A stretch of DNA of 23,879 nt from a virus: IMG/VR virus record IMGVR_UViG_3300032087_000763, positions 1-23,879 of that record; one strand, 5' to 3'. The notes beneath the pieces were generated by a model. That model was not told where the DNA came from, searched no databases, and saw only the letters and a list, made by a program, of their open reading frames with translations. A program made the position numbers and the translations under genes. This document shows, piece after piece, positions 1 to 5,466 of the stretch (position 1 is its first letter; each line of letters starts with the position of its first letter).

Positions 1-1
1 T

Positions 2-301
2 TTACCAAACGCCCATGATTTCGAGCGCCACGCGGTCTCTGTCGAGGCCGCGCACGTCTGTCTCCTTTAACGCGTCGTCAATAGCGCGATAAATGGCGCT
101 CTGACGGTCGGTAAAAAACATAATGTGACCCATACCGATTTTGTAAGGATTGGCGTATCTCATGAGCGCTTGCCAAGCGGCGGCGGCGTCGGTTCCCATG
201 GGCGGGCACTTAGATTTTAGCATTCCCTTTTGTTTGCCGCGCGATACCAGTGCCGCGTCGATGGCGTCAATGCAAATGTCTCTTAGCTCTTTACTTTCCA
301 T
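2..301 (-). CDS. Hypothetical protein, 99 aa, after the terminase and non-coding block
   Basis: I do not recognise this family. The reading frame is complete: ATG at 301, TAA at 2-4. A purine-rich ribosome binding site (AAAGGAAAAGG) lies a few bases upstream, which supports real translation. The protein is soluble-looking, with no membrane segment. It has a helical N-terminal half (residues 1-25), a KSKCPP segment near residue 30 and an acidic/basic C-terminal third (DALKETDVRGLDRDR). It is separated from the terminase gene by about 410 bases of gene-free DNA. It may therefore belong to a different transcription unit, possibly the start of the early region if the genome ends lie nearby. No function is assigned. 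Confidence 0.7.
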   Translation of the reverse strand: MESKELRDICIDAIDAALVSRGKQKGMLKSKCPPMGTDAAAAWQALMRYANPYKIGMGHIMFFTDRQSAIYRAIDDALKETDVRGLDRDRVALEIMGVW

Positions 302-471
302 TGTACCTTTTCCTTTCGTTTGGTTTCGATGTTCAAGAAATACAACATTCAGGTTTACTGTACAAGAAAAAATAGTGCCACGGGTTTCGGCTGGTTTCCG
401 CTAGGAATATTCAGCCCGCCCGCCGCCGTCGCCGGACGTTATCACAAGCCGCCGCTCGCCGCCCTTGGTAT

Positions 472-496
472 GCCGTCATGTCTATAGACTGATGGC
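472..496. repeat. Near-perfect inverted repeat, possible operator or hairpin
   Basis: The arms GCCGTCATGTCTA and TAGACTGATGGC pair except for one unpaired T and one G:T wobble. The core GTCTATAGAC is a perfect palindrome with no loop, which fits a protein-binding dyad better than a terminator. No U-run follows on either strand. Confidence 0.45.
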
Positions 497-517
497 CGAC
501 CATCCGTAGTCCGCGCG

Positions 518-561
518 ATTGCTGGGCTTGCGACGCCGCCCGCCCTTAGTGTGCCAGCAAT
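518..561. repeat. 8-base inverted repeat ATTGCTGG / CCAGCAAT with 28-base loop
   Basis: ATTGCTGG at 518-525 is perfectly complementary to CCAGCAAT at 554-561. The intervening 28 bases are very G+C-rich and can fold further. This could be part of a structured RNA or DNA element in the gene-free region; no known family is recognised. Confidence 0.35.
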
Positions 562-677
562 GTGCCACCCGCCGTCGATTGTCAGCGCTGATTGGTCGCC
601 GGACTTTCGATGCCGTGGTCTGCAAATTTTTCGGGGGGCGTCGGGGGGTCGCCGTGTTTGCGGCGGGGGAAGATATG

Positions 678-705
678 TGTATACGAATTGCTGTACAAAA
701 TTCAA
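678..705 (-). promoter_or_regulatory. Sigma-70-like promoter candidate downstream of terminase
   Basis: On the minus strand TTGAAT (700-705) is followed after 16 bases by TATACA (678-683). Each hexamer matches the bacterial consensus at four of six positions. It would read left through the gene-free region into the gene at 2-301. The octamer TTGTACAG between the hexamers recurs near 357-364, closer to that gene. The prediction comes from base pattern only. Confidence 0.3.
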
Positions 706-712
706 TTTGGGT

Positions 713-2566
713 CTAAAGATCGACTCTAGACACCTCAGTCCTTACACCAGCCCGCCTCACGCCACGCTGCCCGACTAACGCACCCCCACGCATGAACTCT
801 ACGAAGTCCTCGATCTCCTCGTCCATACGTGCATCCAGTACAGCCTGAGCCGCTTCATCGACACTCTGGCTCATAGACCGCTGATAGTGAGCCACAGCCC
901 CTGCAAGTGCATCCAGACGGTCGTCATGCCTGAGCGCACCACGGTCTCTAGTAACGTGAGTTAACTGGTACAGCAGGGAGTATCTGTGGTCTTCCGCCCG
1001 TGACTCACGCCGCGCTAGTGTCTCGTCTATGATCAGCCTGTGCTGTGTCATAACGGGCTCCAGCGTGTCTATGATCCGTAGTTCCTTTTGTCCTTTAGCC
1101 CACTCTGACTCTTCGACGGTACAACCACCGGGCCAGATGTCACTGAGGATCGGCTGGAACGCCGCTATCCACATGCCTTGCCCGTAGTTTGGCTCTACTT
1201 CGATTAGATTGACATCGTACTTGCGAGCGTCCATCGCAATGCGTGTCATGGCTTCCGTAGGGTCTCCGGTGAACCCGCCGACATGAAGCACGTACATAAG
1301 ACCATTGAGAGCCGCAACGATGGCCCATGCCGTCTCGTCAGCGCCGCGACCACTGGGGTCAACGAAGAGCATCTTGCTCTCGTATGGTTCCCATTCGCTG
1401 TCGATGAACAGCGGGCGCAGGAAATGGTCACCGGAGAAGCCAAGGTTCGGGATGTCCTTAATCAGGTTCTCTTTGTCATTCTCACGCCCCCACTGGACTG
1501 TCAGGGGAGCCTTGAGGGGACTGAGAGACATCGTGACTAAGTCGAAGGTCTTTAGTGGATATCGCTCTGCATCCGACAAACTGGTGTCCAGCATGTATTG
1601 GAGCGCAAAGGCACTACGTCCTTTGGACTCAATAGCGATTAACTCGTCATCCCCGAAGCGTGTGTCTGTCGATTGTCCGTAAGACAACTCACCGTCTTCG
1701 TATTGCTTTCTGAGATAGTGCGCTAGGATGTTCACTTCCTGACCACTGTTGTTATTCGTCAACAGGTAGTTGCCCAGCTTTTCTACAGACGGATACCGTA
1801 CTGGTATTGTGAAACAGTCAAAGTCCATTTCCTTGACCAACACGTTATAGACACTTTCCTCTGTCTGAGGTGTTCCCAGAAATATGATGTCGCCTTTCCC
1901 GTGTTCAGTCTTGGTGATTGGCACAAAGTCATTCTGTACGATCCTGATGATCCGCTGCCGTGCTTCTTCCGTCAGGCTGTTGCGTTCCACCTCGATGTCG
2001 TCAGCAATCAACAGTGTCGCCCGACTACCTGTGATCTGACCTGTAATACCTCTCGCGGCTACGCTGTAGCTCTGCGACAAACTTGCGTTGCTAACGTCAA
2101 ACTGATCCGCCATGTCGCGACGGGTAGCTCCGTTATCTCGCGGACCTTCCAATAACCACTGCACCAGCGGCATACTCTCCAGTATACCTTTCGTCTGCGC
2201 TACGAACTCTTTCGCCTTGGAGCCGGTAGCAGACACCACCATGATCTTCTCATCTCTTGGGTTTCTCATCAGTCGCCAGATGGCGTACACGCTGGTAATG
2301 TAAGACTTACCCAGAGACCGAAAGCATCTAATGATATCCTCGCGTGGGCGTTCGGTGTCTATCCTCTTTTGTGCAATGTCAGTACTGTCGACACCATGCT
2401 GTAAGCGATGGGCAATCTCGTACTGTGCTGTGGTGGGGTTTGGTAGACCGAGATGCGCCCACGCGAGAAACAGGAAATTTCTAAAGTCTTCAAAAGCGGG
2501 ATGAACGTCCTCTGGCATGTTTGTCTCCCAATGCGGGCGACCGTTTATCTCCAGAGGTTTCAGCAT
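713..2566 (-). CDS. Terminase large subunit (DNA maturase B, T7 gp19-like)
   Basis: ATP-driven motor and nuclease that packages concatemeric DNA into the prohead through the portal. An N-terminal ATPase carries a terminase-type Walker A (FRSLGKSY, Lys at about 87) and a Walker B (TLLIADDIE, about 184-192), followed by FLGTPQTEESVY near 229-240, which fits the coupling motif. The C-terminal RNase H-like nuclease shows the expected acidic residues: LFVDPSGRG (Asp about 403), LIEVEPNYGQ (about 454-463) and HDDRLDAL (Asp about 549 and 552). At 617 aa it is close to T7 gp19 in length. I chose ATG 2566 because AGGTGG lies at proper spacing before it; the GTG at 2572 is in frame but lies inside that site. 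The start overlaps the upstream basic-protein gene by a few bases. It is the last gene before the gene-free region. Confidence 0.95.
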   Translation of the reverse strand: MLKPLEINGRPHWETNMPEDVHPAFEDFRNFLFLAWAHLGLPNPTTAQYEIAHRLQHGVDSTDIAQKRIDTERPREDIIRCFRSLGKSYITSVYAIWRLMRNPRDEKIMVVSATGSKAKEFVAQTKGILESMPLVQWLLEGPRDNGATRRDMADQFDVSNASLSQSYSVAARGITGQITGSRATLLIADDIEVERNSLTEEARQRIIRIVQNDFVPITKTEHGKGDIIFLGTPQTEESVYNVLVKEMDFDCFTIPVRYPSVEKLGNYLLTNNNSGQEVNILAHYLRKQYEDGELSYGQSTDTRFGDDELIAIESKGRSAFALQYMLDTSLSDAERYPLKTFDLVTMSLSPLKAPLTVQWGRENDKENLIKDIPNLGFSGDHFLRPLFIDSEWEPYESKMLFVDPSGRGADETAWAIVAALNGLMYVLHVGGFTGDPTEAMTRIAMDARKYDVNLIEVEPNYGQGMWIAAFQPILSDIWPGGCTVEESEWAKGQKELRIIDTLEPVMTQHRLIIDETLARRESRAEDHRYSLLYQLTHVTRDRGALRHDDRLDALAGAVAHYQRSMSQSVDEAAQAVLDARMDEEIEDFVEFMRGGALVGQRGVRRAGVRTEVSRVDL

Positions 2567-2802
2567 TTCCACCTACGCAGTGCCAAAGCCTTGCGGGTAG
2601 GCTTGCCGTTCTTTGACATCGGTCCTTTAACACCACTCATGCGAGCGCAGAACGACCGTTTACGAGCGCCACCACCGGGCTGTGGTGCTTTCAGTTTACT
2701 TCCGGTTTTGCGGTTGTAGTACGCTCGTCCCTTAGCGGTGAGACCACCTTTCTTGGACTTGTGTTCTTTGCGTAGACTTACAGACTTTTTCTTAGCCGCC
2801 AC
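2560..2802 (-). CDS. Small basic phage protein, 80 aa (DUF6321-like)
   Basis: Very Lys/Arg-rich, with two recognisable blocks: GGLTAKGRAYYNRKTGSKLK (about residues 19-38) and SFCARMSGVKGPM...NGKPTRKALALRRWKC at the C-terminus. From memory these blocks match a small protein carried next to terminase genes in many marine and environmental phages (DUF6321). Its function is unknown; the charge suggests nucleic-acid binding, which is inference. The start is GTG at 2802, overlapping the TAG of the preceding gene (TAGTG) and preceded by AGGAAGAAG as ribosome binding site. Two cysteines are present, in SFCARM and at the last residue. It overlaps the terminase start, so the two are probably translationally coupled. 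Confidence 0.9.
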   Translation of the reverse strand: MAAKKKSVSLRKEHKSKKGGLTAKGRAYYNRKTGSKLKAPQPGGGARKRSFCARMSGVKGPMSKNGKPTRKALALRRWKC

Positions 2803-2960
2803 TACTTCTTCCTTTTTTTGGCGGTCTTCGCGCTACGCTTAAAGTCTTTGGCAGAGGGTGCGCCTTTGGCACCGGGCTTCCTCATTCGTTCACCAGAGCC
2901 CGCTTTGATTCTGGCTCTCTTTTTGTGGATATTGGCATATAGGCCGGGACGTTTGCTCAT
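2802..2960 (-). CDS. Small basic phage protein, 52 aa
   Basis: Translates as a 52-residue, strongly basic protein beginning MSKRPGLYANIHKKRARIK and continuing with an AGSGERMRKPGAKGAPSAKDF block and a Lys-rich tail. RPGLYANIHxKR is a motif I know from small phage proteins encoded beside terminase genes, without known function. The ATG at 2960 overlaps the stop of the upstream maturase A gene (ATGA), and its own TAG overlaps the GTG of the following basic protein. Both junctions are typical of coupled phage genes, so the gene is real despite its size. A role in DNA packaging or DNA binding is inferred from location and charge only. Confidence 0.88.
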   Translation of the reverse strand: MSKRPGLYANIHKKRARIKAGSGERMRKPGAKGAPSAKDFKRSAKTAKKRKK

Positions 2961-3211
2961 GTGATCTTCACCACTTTGTCGTTAAAAGGCATCTGGCTCT
3001 TGTAGTGCTTGAGACTGTCTGAGATGTACTGAGCGGACGGCAGTTCATCTAAAGGCTCTGCTGGCGGAAACTGTTTGAGAAAGTTGACCATCGCGGAGAC
3101 CATCGCGGGCGACAGTTCCTCTTCGTCAGCAACAATCGATAACAGCCGGTCACCCAAGGCATCCTTAAGACGCTCAGACTGGCTCATATTGTCTCTTGCT
3201 GTGTCGCTCAT
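2957..3211 (-). CDS. Terminase small subunit (DNA maturase A, T7 gp18-like)
   Basis: At 84 aa it is close to T7 gp18 (89 aa) and shares its pattern: a leading helix, then RLLSIVADEEELSPAMVSAM, which parallels RMLADLSDDERRSPQLYNAI of T7 gp18, then a short linker and a second helical part. The small subunit recognises phage DNA and works with the large terminase to start and end packaging. The gene lies two small genes before the large subunit, as expected. The ATG at 3211 overlaps the TGA of the upstream Lys-rich peptide (ATGA), and its TGA overlaps the ATG of the next gene. An internal Met (residue 9) is an alternative start, but the coupling favours the first ATG. Confidence 0.85.
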   Translation of the reverse strand: MSDTARDNMSQSERLKDALGDRLLSIVADEEELSPAMVSAMVNFLKQFPPAEPLDELPSAQYISDSLKHYKSQMPFNDKVVKIT

Positions 3212-3297
3212 TTTTTCTTCTTTTTCTTTCGCGCAGCAGCGGCTTTCTTTTTGCCCGCTTTGGTATACGGGTACTTCTTACCTTTTACGGTAGGCAT
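3208..3297 (-). CDS. 29-aa lysine-rich peptide
   Basis: A 29-residue reading frame, MPTVKGKKYPYTKAGKKK followed by an Ala block and a run of Lys. Small proteins beginning with a similar PTV/KKYPYTKxG pattern occur in many phage genomes; no function is known. The ATG follows the stop codon of the oxygenase gene directly (TGAATG), with AAGGAGAGA upstream as a strong ribosome binding site. Its stop overlaps the start of maturase A. About half the residues are Lys or Arg, so nucleic-acid or membrane binding is plausible but not shown. Confidence 0.8.
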   Translation of the reverse strand: MPTVKGKKYPYTKAGKKKAAAARKKKKKK

Positions 3298-3753
3298 TCA
3301 TCTCTCCTTCATAAACATAAGTAAGACACGCCTGTCTCCGGTATGAGGACGGACGCAATGCTCCTCGTTTGACGAGAAGATCAACAAGTCCAAATAGTGG
3401 ACTAATGCTCTGTGGTCACTTCGGAAGAAAAACTCACCACCGTTAAAACCACTGGGCGGCGTAAGAACTATGCTGGCGCTATAAGCGCACCACGGCATGT
3501 GGTTGTTGTTACCAGTGTCTTTATGCCAGCCGTGTCCATCTTTCTTTGACTCAACACAGCAATACGATGGATGGCTAAAGTCTGCGTCAATGACAGTAGA
3601 AATAATGTCTGTTATATCTGCAATGTCGTCTTCAAAAAAATCACGGGGGCCTAGCTTTGATGCTATGCGTTTAGCTGTAGAGGGCCTTAAGACACTACTG
3701 ATCTTTTGGTGCATTGCATGGACATTCTGATTTACTGCGTCCACACTTCTCAC
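3298..3753 (-). CDS. 2-oxoglutarate/Fe(II)-dependent oxygenase, prolyl-4-hydroxylase type
   Basis: The sequence shows the double-stranded beta-helix signature of the 2OG-Fe(II) oxygenase superfamily: the HxD metal motif in GWHKDTG (His77, Asp79), a GGEFFF strand, then LLIFSSNEEHCVRPHTGDRR with the distal metal His132 and the 2-oxoglutarate-binding Arg141. Such enzymes oxidise a protein, nucleic acid or small-molecule substrate using O2 and 2-oxoglutarate; the substrate cannot be told from sequence. At about 150 aa it is a minimal catalytic domain. The start is uncertain: GTG at 3753 gives 151 aa and overlaps the Cys-knuckle gene by 59 bases; ATG at 3714 gives 138 aa and a 20-base overlap. Neither has a clear Shine-Dalgarno site. 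It lies between the lysis and packaging genes. Confidence 0.88.
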   Translation of the reverse strand: MRSVDAVNQNVHAMHQKISSVLRPSTAKRIASKLGPRDFFEDDIADITDIISTVIDADFSHPSYCCVESKKDGHGWHKDTGNNNHMPWCAYSASIVLTPPSGFNGGEFFFRSDHRALVHYLDLLIFSSNEEHCVRPHTGDRRVLLMFMKER

Positions 3754-3802
3754 ACTTTGGGTCTACTGTTTGCCCAAACCTAACGGGGTTACTTTGCGTC
3801 AT
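3695..3802 (-). CDS. 35-aa Cys-knuckle peptide, possible zinc binder
   Basis: A 35-residue protein whose second half, KCEKCGRSKSECPC, carries four cysteines as CxxC-x6-CxC (Cys17, 20, 27, 29), a spacing that can hold one zinc ion. The start is ATG at 3802, with TTGGAGGACAAAA upstream as a near-ideal ribosome binding site. An in-frame extension upstream to 3898 is open but has no comparable site and would run under the lipoprotein gene. It overlaps the lipoprotein gene by 14 bases and the oxygenase by 20 or 59 bases. No family is named with certainty and the function is unknown. Confidence 0.72.
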   Translation of the reverse strand: MTQSNPVRFGQTVDPKCEKCGRSKSECPCNAPKDQ

Positions 3803-3944
3803 TTTTGTCCTCCAATTTATCGAGACGGTTTTCCAGTTTATCCATCTTATCGAATGTATAAGCATTCGACATAATGGCTGGAATGACGAGATGCACACAC
3901 CCGGAAATAAACAAACAGCTTATTAAGCAAACGACTGTTTTCAT
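3789..3944 (-). CDS. 51-aa lipoprotein, candidate outer-membrane spanin (Rz1-like)
   Basis: Translation from ATG 3944 gives MKTVVCLISCLFISGC and then a 36-residue mature part. The first 16 residues are a textbook lipoprotein signal: a Lys after Met, a hydrophobic core, and a lipobox ISGC with Cys16 as the lipidated residue. The mature part ends in a short coiled coil (FDKMDKLENRLDKLEDK). The ATG overlaps the holin stop codon (ATGA), so it should be translated right after the holin. Position in the lysis block, size and lipidation suit an o-spanin that would bridge to an inner-membrane partner and disrupt the outer membrane. However, Rz1 proteins are usually proline-rich and this one is not, so the spanin role is a proposal. 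Confidence 0.78.
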   Translation of the reverse strand: MKTVVCLISCLFISGCVHLVIPAIMSNAYTFDKMDKLENRLDKLEDKNDAK

Positions 3945-4357
3945 TCTTTAAGGTTCTTGGCTGTTTGGCGCTTGTCGTAACTACGCGCACCGGAATACCC
4001 AAGATAACCAGCGCCGAAGAGCGCCCAGAGGCTGTCAGGAATAGCAGTCAAAAGGTCTTTGATGTTCACCGCTGCCATTGCGACATGCTCAGGAAACCAA
4101 ATGCCAATAATACCGCCAACAAAGCATAATATAATGACAGCATACATGACGTAAAGAAACGAAGGTCTTGCCCTCGATGTCCAACCGTCAGCCGATTTAG
4201 CTTCGGCAACAATAGCCGACATTTGTATTTCGTATCTTTTAAGATCGAGGTTAACAAGTTTAGCCTTGGCGTTAGCTTTTTCTTCTTCTGTTTCAAACAG
4301 ATTATCGATAAGCTCGCCACCTAGCTTGCCAAGTATTGGCCCCAGCACTCCAATCAT
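3941..4357 (-). CDS. Holin, GTA three-TM type
   Basis: A 138-aa membrane protein. The N-terminal part is amphipathic (GVLGPILGKLGGELIDNLF), followed by a charged helix (about 22-50). A SADGWTSRARPSFLY segment (about 55-69) leads into a hydrophobic stretch (70-90) and a second weaker one (about 105-122). An EA.S...W..RARP segment before the TM region is characteristic of the holin family found in gene transfer agents and many alphaproteobacterial phages (PF11351, from memory). Holins open the inner membrane at the end of infection so that murein hydrolases reach the cell wall. The gene overlaps its neighbours by ATGA junctions on both sides, with AAAGGA as ribosome binding site, in a compact lysis block. 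Confidence 0.82.
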   Translation of the reverse strand: MIGVLGPILGKLGGELIDNLFETEEEKANAKAKLVNLDLKRYEIQMSAIVAEAKSADGWTSRARPSFLYVMYAVIILCFVGGIIGIWFPEHVAMAAVNIKDLLTAIPDSLWALFGAGYLGYSGARSYDKRQTAKNLKE

Positions 4358-4563
4358 ACTGACGGTCCTTTCTTAAAGATAAGAGGAAAACATAAGCCGT
4401 CCCATGACACAAATTCACCAGCTTTTTGTCTGGTATTCATATTTATTGTTATAAGTTCTGCTGGAGGGCATCCATCATTCACCAGAGTTTTTTCGTAGGA
4501 AAAGGAACCATCGTGGTTAAGAGTTACTAAAATCAATAAAAACTTTTGTATTATTTCCATCAT
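4354..4563 (-). CDS. Small hypothetical protein with two cysteines, 69 aa
   Basis: Begins with a hydrophobic segment (IIQKFLLILVTL, residues 4-15), then a polar part with two cysteines at 32 and 58 (DGCPPAE and WDGLCFP). The early hydrophobic stretch and the paired cysteines suggest export and a disulfide in the periplasm, although no clear signal peptidase site is visible. The ATG (a double ATG) overlaps the stop of the coiled-coil protein upstream (TAATG), with AAAGG as ribosome binding site. The gene ends in an ATGA overlap with the holin. A part in lysis is suggested by location only. Confidence 0.75.
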   Translation of the reverse strand: MMEIIQKFLLILVTLNHDGSFSYEKTLVNDGCPPAELITINMNTRQKAGEFVSWDGLCFPLIFKKGPSV

Positions 4564-4907
4564 TAATCGCCTTTAATAACCGGGTGTTTTCCATTGTGCA
4601 TGTGGTTAAGTCTTGTCACTTCTGAACGAAGATATGAAATATCAGACTCCATTTTTGCTATAGTTTTGTGCTGACTTTCAAGTTTATCTGGATGAAGTAT
4701 TCCAGACAAAACATTCACTCGGTTTTCTGCGACCTGTGTGGAAATGTTGTTTTTTTCTAGGTTGTCGAAGAGTTCGGCGATCTGTCTCTGCATGGTTTTA
4801 GAGTCTTCTTCTAGCTCCACGCATTTTTGTCGGGTTACGACGAACGATGTAATGACGCTGATTAACATCCCTCCTAATGTTATTAGTAGCCTTGCGTCCA
4901 GTTCCAT
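4563..4907 (-). CDS. TM plus coiled-coil protein, candidate inner-membrane spanin
   Basis: A 114-aa protein with one N-terminal membrane segment (LLITLGGMLISVITSFVV, about 7-24) and then a long predicted coiled coil (about 28-105; ELEEDSKTMQRQIAELFDNL and onward), ending in HMHNGKHP. This is the layout of an Rz-type inner-membrane spanin (T7 gp18.5 equivalent), and it lies in the lysis block two genes upstream of the holin. Other phage families share the TM plus coil layout (for example DUF2730-type proteins near packaging genes), so the spanin call is tentative. AGGAAG is well placed before the ATG, which supports this start. Confidence 0.7.
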   Translation of the reverse strand: MELDARLLITLGGMLISVITSFVVTRQKCVELEEDSKTMQRQIAELFDNLEKNNISTQVAENRVNVLSGILHPDKLESQHKTIAKMESDISYLRSEVTRLNHMHNGKHPVIKGD

Positions 4908-4941
4908 ACCCGCTTCCTGTCTCGCTTTTGCCAGCTTGCGA

Positions 4942-5121
4942 TTAGCGAGCGGATAGCCATGATCGAATCACGCCCACGAAGCGCCCAGCGTACCAGATTA
5001 TTGTAAAACCCGCCGCGATCTCGGGCAGCCACGACAAAAAAGCCGCCAGACCATTCAGACCGGCGGCGGCGTCTCCAAGATTGCGGAGATCGTTCACGGC
5101 TTTGTCGGCCAAGTCGGCCAC
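4942..5121 (-). CDS. Small one-TM protein (59 aa), holin-like candidate
   Basis: Between the tail chaperone and the coiled-coil protein, one minus frame reads VADLADKAVNDLRNLGDAAA, then GLNGLAAFLSWLPEIAAGFT and IIWYAGRFVGVIRSWLSAR. An amphipathic helix is followed by a single hydrophobic segment (about 24-51) and a basic tail. The LSWLPEIAAGFTIIWYxxR pattern resembles small membrane proteins that follow tail fibre genes in many podoviruses, where T7 has its class II holin gp17.5. The start is GTG at 5121 or GTG at 5097, and neither has a clear Shine-Dalgarno site. It overlaps the end of the chaperone gene. An Arg-rich frame (4883-5146) covers the same bases but looks non-biological. Confidence 0.55.
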   Translation of the reverse strand: MADLADKAVNDLRNLGDAAAGLNGLAAFLSWLPEIAAGFTIIWYAGRFVGVIRSWLSAR

Positions 5122-5462
5122 GCGGCAAGCGCGTCTTCGTCGCCAATTGGCGGATCGCCCGCTGTTGCAGGGAGGTCGCGCAGGGCTTGGCGGTATGCCT
5201 TCTGCTCGTCAGTCATCGTTACATCGCCGCTGGCCCACCAATCTGTCTCAGCAAGTCGCCGGTCTCGCTCGACACGCAGCGAGTTCCAATACCCATCGAC
5301 ATTAGTCGGATGCACGAATTTCGTAAGAACGCTGCCATCCCAACTATCTCCGATTGCGGCATCAACATTGTCACAAATCGTATAGCCGTCAGGCGCTTGA
5401 TAGCCCTGATCCGCGACGATGATGTTTTCAATTTTACCGTTTCTAGCTAATGCAATTTTCAT
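5094..5462 (-). CDS. Phage tail assembly chaperone
   Basis: A 122-aa protein. The second half carries the tail assembly chaperone signature (PF16778 type, from memory): YWNSLRVERDRRLAETDWWA (about 58-77), then DVTMTDEQKAYRQALRDLP (about 80-98). The N-terminal part (MKIALARNGKIENIIVAD) is a small beta domain often found in front of it. Such proteins help fold or assemble distal tail proteins and are commonly encoded directly after the fibre genes, as here. The gene begins 4 bases after the stop of the glycine-rich adhesin. It ends in a Pro/Trp-rich tail whose codons overlap the small TM gene in another frame. Confidence 0.85.
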   Translation of the reverse strand: MKIALARNGKIENIIVADQGYQAPDGYTICDNVDAAIGDSWDGSVLTKFVHPTNVDGYWNSLRVERDRRLAETDWWASGDVTMTDEQKAYRQALRDLPATAGDPPIGDEDALAAWPTWPTKP

Positions 5463-5466
5463 TTCA

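Larger units (their letters stand above)
302..712. other. Gene-free, G+C-rich region with inverted and imperfect direct repeats
   Basis: About 410 bases without a convincing gene. The centre (roughly 400-670) is clearly richer in G+C than the rest; 421-480 is about 70% G+C. It holds a near-perfect inverted repeat at 472-496 (core GTCTATAGAC), a perfect 10-base palindrome TCAGCGCTGA at 582-591, an 8-base inverted repeat at 518-525/554-561, and an imperfect direct repeat of a CCCTTRGTRTGCC element at 461-481 and 542-563. G-runs on the plus strand occur at 633-638, 643-648 and 665-669. The possible frames here lack Shine-Dalgarno sites, and the longest minus frame would need a TTG start. In T7-like phages the stretch past the large terminase is close to the genome end, so this may be a packaging, terminal-repeat or regulatory region; that is inference. 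Confidence 0.6.

Noticed and set aside
568-590. Similarity of this segment to 21480-21499 in the capsid leader (shared GACAATC and GGCG), considered as a phage promoter
   Set aside because: The match is short and needs two gaps, so chance is a sufficient explanation. It needs more copies from the rest of the genome.
442-705. Minus-strand frame of 87 codons in the gene-free region
   Set aside because: It needs a TTG start, has no ribosome binding site, is rich in Pro/Arg/Gly as expected from G+C-rich shadow frames, and overlaps the inverted repeats.
3803-3898. In-frame extension of the Cys-knuckle peptide to an upstream ATG
   Set aside because: The extension reads as the shadow of the lipoprotein gene, while the ATG at 3802 has a near-ideal GGAGG site.
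4883-5146. Arg-rich 87-codon minus frame over the chaperone end
   Set aside because: Its composition (runs of Arg, no domain) is that of a shadow frame. Another frame in the same bases gives a plausible membrane protein.
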